Positions 61,593 through 64,000 of a stretch of DNA of 64,000 bases are shown piece after piece. The stretch is from Arenibacter palladensis (GTDB lineage Bacteria > Bacteroidota > Bacteroidia > Flavobacteriales > Flavobacteriaceae), in contig NZ_FQUX01000003.1 of assembly GCF_900129275.1 (NCBI RefSeq), positions 186,001-250,000 on the forward strand, given 5' to 3'. Below the pieces are notes generated by a model. It saw nothing but the letters and a program-made list of their open reading frames with translations. It ran no database searches and had not been told where the DNA came from. The first letter of the stretch is position 1. Every line of letters begins with the position of its first letter. The translations under genes and the position numbers were made by a program.

Positions 61593-61694
61593 AAAAGTAG
61601 TCAACAAGGTTAGTTCCCCCAATTTTCCAGCTAATGGCAATTAGACCTACATCTCTATTTAAATAATTTCAATAACCCATTCAATATATTGGAG

Positions 61695-64000
61695 ATGAAA
61701 AACTACATAAGACTCTTTAACGAAATAGACATAAGTGATATTCCGGAAGTGGGTGGTAAAAATGCCTCATTAGGTGAAATGTATCAAAACCTAACTTCTA
61801 AGGGCGTACAGGTCCCTGACGGGTTTGCCACTACCTCTGAGGCCTATTGGCTTTTTCTGAAAGAAGCGCACTTAAAGGAATCCATATTCCGGGAAATTGA
61901 AAAATTGGATAAGAAAGATTTTTCCAATTTACGGGAAGTAGGGAGTGCTATAAGAGCAAGTATTGCCAATGCGGATTTTCCACAAGCCATTAAATCTTCC
62001 CTAGAAAAAGGATATAATGCACTAGTTAAAAAATACGGCTCACAAATCTCATTGGCGGTCCGCAGTAGTGCTACGGCAGAAGACCTTCCCAATGCCAGTT
62101 TTGCAGGACAACAGGAAACCTATCTCAATGTAAAGGGCTTTGATGAATTGATTGCCGCCAGTCATAAATGTTATGCTTCCCTGTTTACGGATAGGGCCAT
62201 AAAATACCGCGAGGACAATCATTTTGACCAGACCAAGGTGGCGCTTTCCATAGGCGTTCAGTTAATGGTGCGCTCAGATTTGGCCTGTTCCGGAGTAAAT
62301 TTCACCTTGGATCCGGACACTGGTTTTGATAAGGTAGTTCTTGTTACCAGCACTTGGGGTCTAGGTGAAAATATTGTTCAGGGCAGTGTTAATCCGGACG
62401 AATATTTTGTATTTAAACCTAGTCTAAAACAAGGTATTCAACAGCCCATAATTTCTAGGAAATTGGGAAGTAAGGAAAAAACCATGATTTACGATAGCTC
62501 TGGCAGTGGTACGGTTAACCTTAACACCAAAATAGAAAAACAGGGAAAATTTGTACTTACCGATGCCGAGGTGATAAAACTTGCACAATGGTCCATGATC
62601 ATTGAAGAACATTATGGACGTCCAATGGATATTGAATGGGCAAAGGACGGAGCTACCAATGAATTGTTTATAGTCCAGGCCAGGCCGGAGACGGTACAAA
62701 GTGCTAAAAAAGATAAACTTAAAATAAGCACCTATACCTTACTGGAAAAAGCTAAGGAAATTACTAGAGGAATGGGTCTGGGCAACAAAATATCGGCCGG
62801 AAAAGCAAGGATTATCCATAGTCCACTGGAATCGGACAAGTTACAAGCTGGAGAAATACTTATCACGGAAAAGACCGATCCTGATTGGGATCCCATCCTT
62901 AAAAAAGCTGCGGGGATCATTACGGACCAAGGGGGACGCACAAGTCATGCCGCCATTGTTGCCCGAGAGGTAGGCGCTGCGGCCATTGTTGGTACCCTGA
63001 ATGCCACAAAAACCATCAAGGACGGCCAGGATATTACCATATCCTGTGCGGATGGGGACAGAGGGGTGGTCTACGATGGAATATTGAAATGGGATGAAAA
63101 AGTAGTGGATATCAAATCACTTAAGAAACCCGCAACCCAGCCCATGCTTATTTTAGCAGATCCGGAGCAAGCGTTTAAACTGTCTTTTTATCCCACAGCC
63201 GGTGTTGGTCTAATGCGATTGGAATTTGTCATCAATAATTCCATACAAATCCATCCCATGGCCTTAAAACATTTTCACAAATTGAAAGATACTTCGGCCA
63301 AAACGCTAATTGAAAAACTCACCCACCACTATCCGGACAAGGCCAATTATTTTGTGCATAAACTGGCTGAGGGCATTGCTACCATTGCAGCTGCCTTTTA
63401 TCCCAAAGATGTTATTGTGCGTACCAGTGATTTTAAATCCAATGAATATGCCAATTTAATAGGTGGCAAGGAATTTGAACCATTGGAGTCCAACCCCATG
63501 ATCGGTTTTAGGGGAGCATCACGCTACTATCATCCCAAATATCAGGAGGCCTTTGAATTGGAGTGCAAGGCCATGAAAATGGTCAGGGAGGATATGGGTT
63601 TTAATAATGTTAAGATTATGATTCCCTTCTGCCGCACCCTTAAGGAAGTAGAAAAAGTAATTGACCTTATGGCAGATTACGGATTGAAAAGAGGCGAAAA
63701 CGGCTTACAGCTCTACATGATGACAGAAATTCCGAACAACGTAATTCTAGCCGAGGAATTCGCACATTTTTTTGACGGCTTCTCTATCGGCTCCAACGAC
63801 CTTACCCAATTGACCTTGGGTGTGGATCGCGATTCTGAGCTCTTAAGCGATATTTTTGATGCCAATGACCCGGGAGTAAAAAAAATGATCGCCATGGTCA
63901 TTGCTTCGGCCCGTAAAACCAATACAAAAATTGGACTCTGCGGACAGGCACCAAGTGATTATCCGGAGTTTGCCCAATTTCTTGTAGAACAAGGTATCAA
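61695..64000 (+). CDS. ppsA: Phosphoenolpyruvate synthase (pyruvate, water dikinase), partial at window edge
   Basis: The frame opens at an ATG (61695) and is still open at base 64000, about 768 residues, so most of the enzyme is here. Motifs: the N-terminal VGGKNASLGEM, the ATP-grasp block RSSATAEDLPNASFAGQQETYLN, WGLGENIVQGSVNPDEYFV, the swivelling phosphohistidine in GGRTSHAAIVARE (His418), and the pyruvate-binding C-terminal barrel with the catalytic cysteine in IGLCGQAPSD (Cys749). PEP synthase converts pyruvate, ATP and water to PEP, AMP and phosphate in gluconeogenesis. The context with a NimA-like gene suggests energy-stress control. Confidence 0.95.
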   Translation, partial: MKNYIRLFNEIDISDIPEVGGKNASLGEMYQNLTSKGVQVPDGFATTSEAYWLFLKEAHLKESIFREIEKLDKKDFSNLREVGSAIRASIANADFPQAIKSSLEKGYNALVKKYGSQISLAVRSSATAEDLPNASFAGQQETYLNVKGFDELIAASHKCYASLFTDRAIKYREDNHFDQTKVALSIGVQLMVRSDLACSGVNFTLDPDTGFDKVVLVTSTWGLGENIVQGSVNPDEYFVFKPSLKQGIQQPIISRKLGSKEKTMIYDSSGSGTVNLNTKIEKQGKFVLTDAEVIKLAQWSMIIEEHYGRPMDIEWAKDGATNELFIVQARPETVQSAKKDKLKISTYTLLEKAKEITRGMGLGNKISAGKARIIHSPLESDKLQAGEILITEKTDPDWDPILKKAAGIITDQGGRTSHAAIVAREVGAAAIVGTLNATKTIKDGQDITISCADGDRGVVYDGILKWDEKVVDIKSLKKPATQPMLILADPEQAFKLSFYPTAGVGLMRLEFVINNSIQIHPMALKHFHKLKDTSAKTLIEKLTHHYPDKANYFVHKLAEGIATIAAAFYPKDVIVRTSDFKSNEYANLIGGKEFEPLESNPMIGFRGASRYYHPKYQEAFELECKAMKMVREDMGFNNVKIMIPFCRTLKEVEKVIDLMADYGLKRGENGLQLYMMTEIPNNVILAEEFAHFFDGFSIGSNDLTQLTLGVDRDSELLSDIFDANDPGVKKMIAMVIASARKTNTKIGLCGQAPSDYPEFAQFLVEQGI

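Overview
The window is AT-rich DNA with the hallmarks of a Bacteroidota genome, most likely a marine Flavobacteriaceae (Zobellia/Maribacter/Arenibacter-like; the genus is inference). The evidence is two SusC/SusD outer-membrane pairs, a hybrid two-component regulator (HTCS), a Cys-type sulfatase with a formylglycine-generating enzyme, many lipoproteins with short lipoboxes, Bacteroidota-type -7 elements (TAnnTTTG) and the virtual absence of Shine-Dalgarno sequences. No tRNA, rRNA, CRISPR array, insertion sequence or prophage was found.

Layout. 1-5.3 kb: housekeeping and repair genes (a partial lipoprotein, a small conserved protein, a PBP4-type D-Ala-D-Ala carboxypeptidase, MsrA-like, NudK, DUF2461, AIM24 and DUF4442 proteins). 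5.5-9.1 kb: an envelope-stress-like set (DUF4870, PadR regulator, PspC protein, head-GIN lipoprotein). 9.2-16 kb: a dipeptide epimerase translationally coupled to an AONS-like PLP enzyme, convergent with a first SusC/SusD pair. 16-21 kb: secreted lipocalin-like protein, thioredoxin reductase, universal stress protein, CbpA/CbpM chaperone pair and a cysteine-free HMA-like protein. 20.9-23.1 kb: galT-galK, preceded by a 23-bp palindrome.

23.3-45.5 kb: the centrepiece, a polysaccharide utilisation locus (PUL). One arm (minus strand) encodes the HTCS, a DUF5077/DUF3472 lipoprotein, a sulfatase, a GH20 beta-N-acetylhexosaminidase, an M28 peptidase and a lipoprotein-type FGE that can mature the sulfatase. 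The divergent arm (plus strand) encodes a GH109-type NAD-dependent alpha-N-acetylgalactosaminidase, SusC, SusD, a fasciclin lipoprotein, a DUF5007 lipoprotein and a Tat-exported PhoD-like phosphoesterase. Together with the adjacent galK/galT this suggests uptake and breakdown of a sulfated, N-acetylhexosamine/galactose-containing, possibly phosphodiester-bearing glycan. The combination is the best candidate in the window for an undescribed system.

45.6-64 kb: two more Tat-exported Gfo/Idh/MocA proteins, a secreted hypothetical, a cytosolic GH63/MGH1-like plus GH133-like glucosidase operon, an APC permease with a universal-stress-like tail, a DUF1003 membrane protein, an ABC efflux trio (ATPase, FtsX-type permease, lipoprotein adaptor), a PepSY-like secreted protein, a NimA-like flavin-binding protein and an almost complete phosphoenolpyruvate synthase cut by the window edge. 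A 17-bp motif recurs upstream of cbpA, the first HMA-like gene and the NimA-like gene, hinting at a shared stress regulon.
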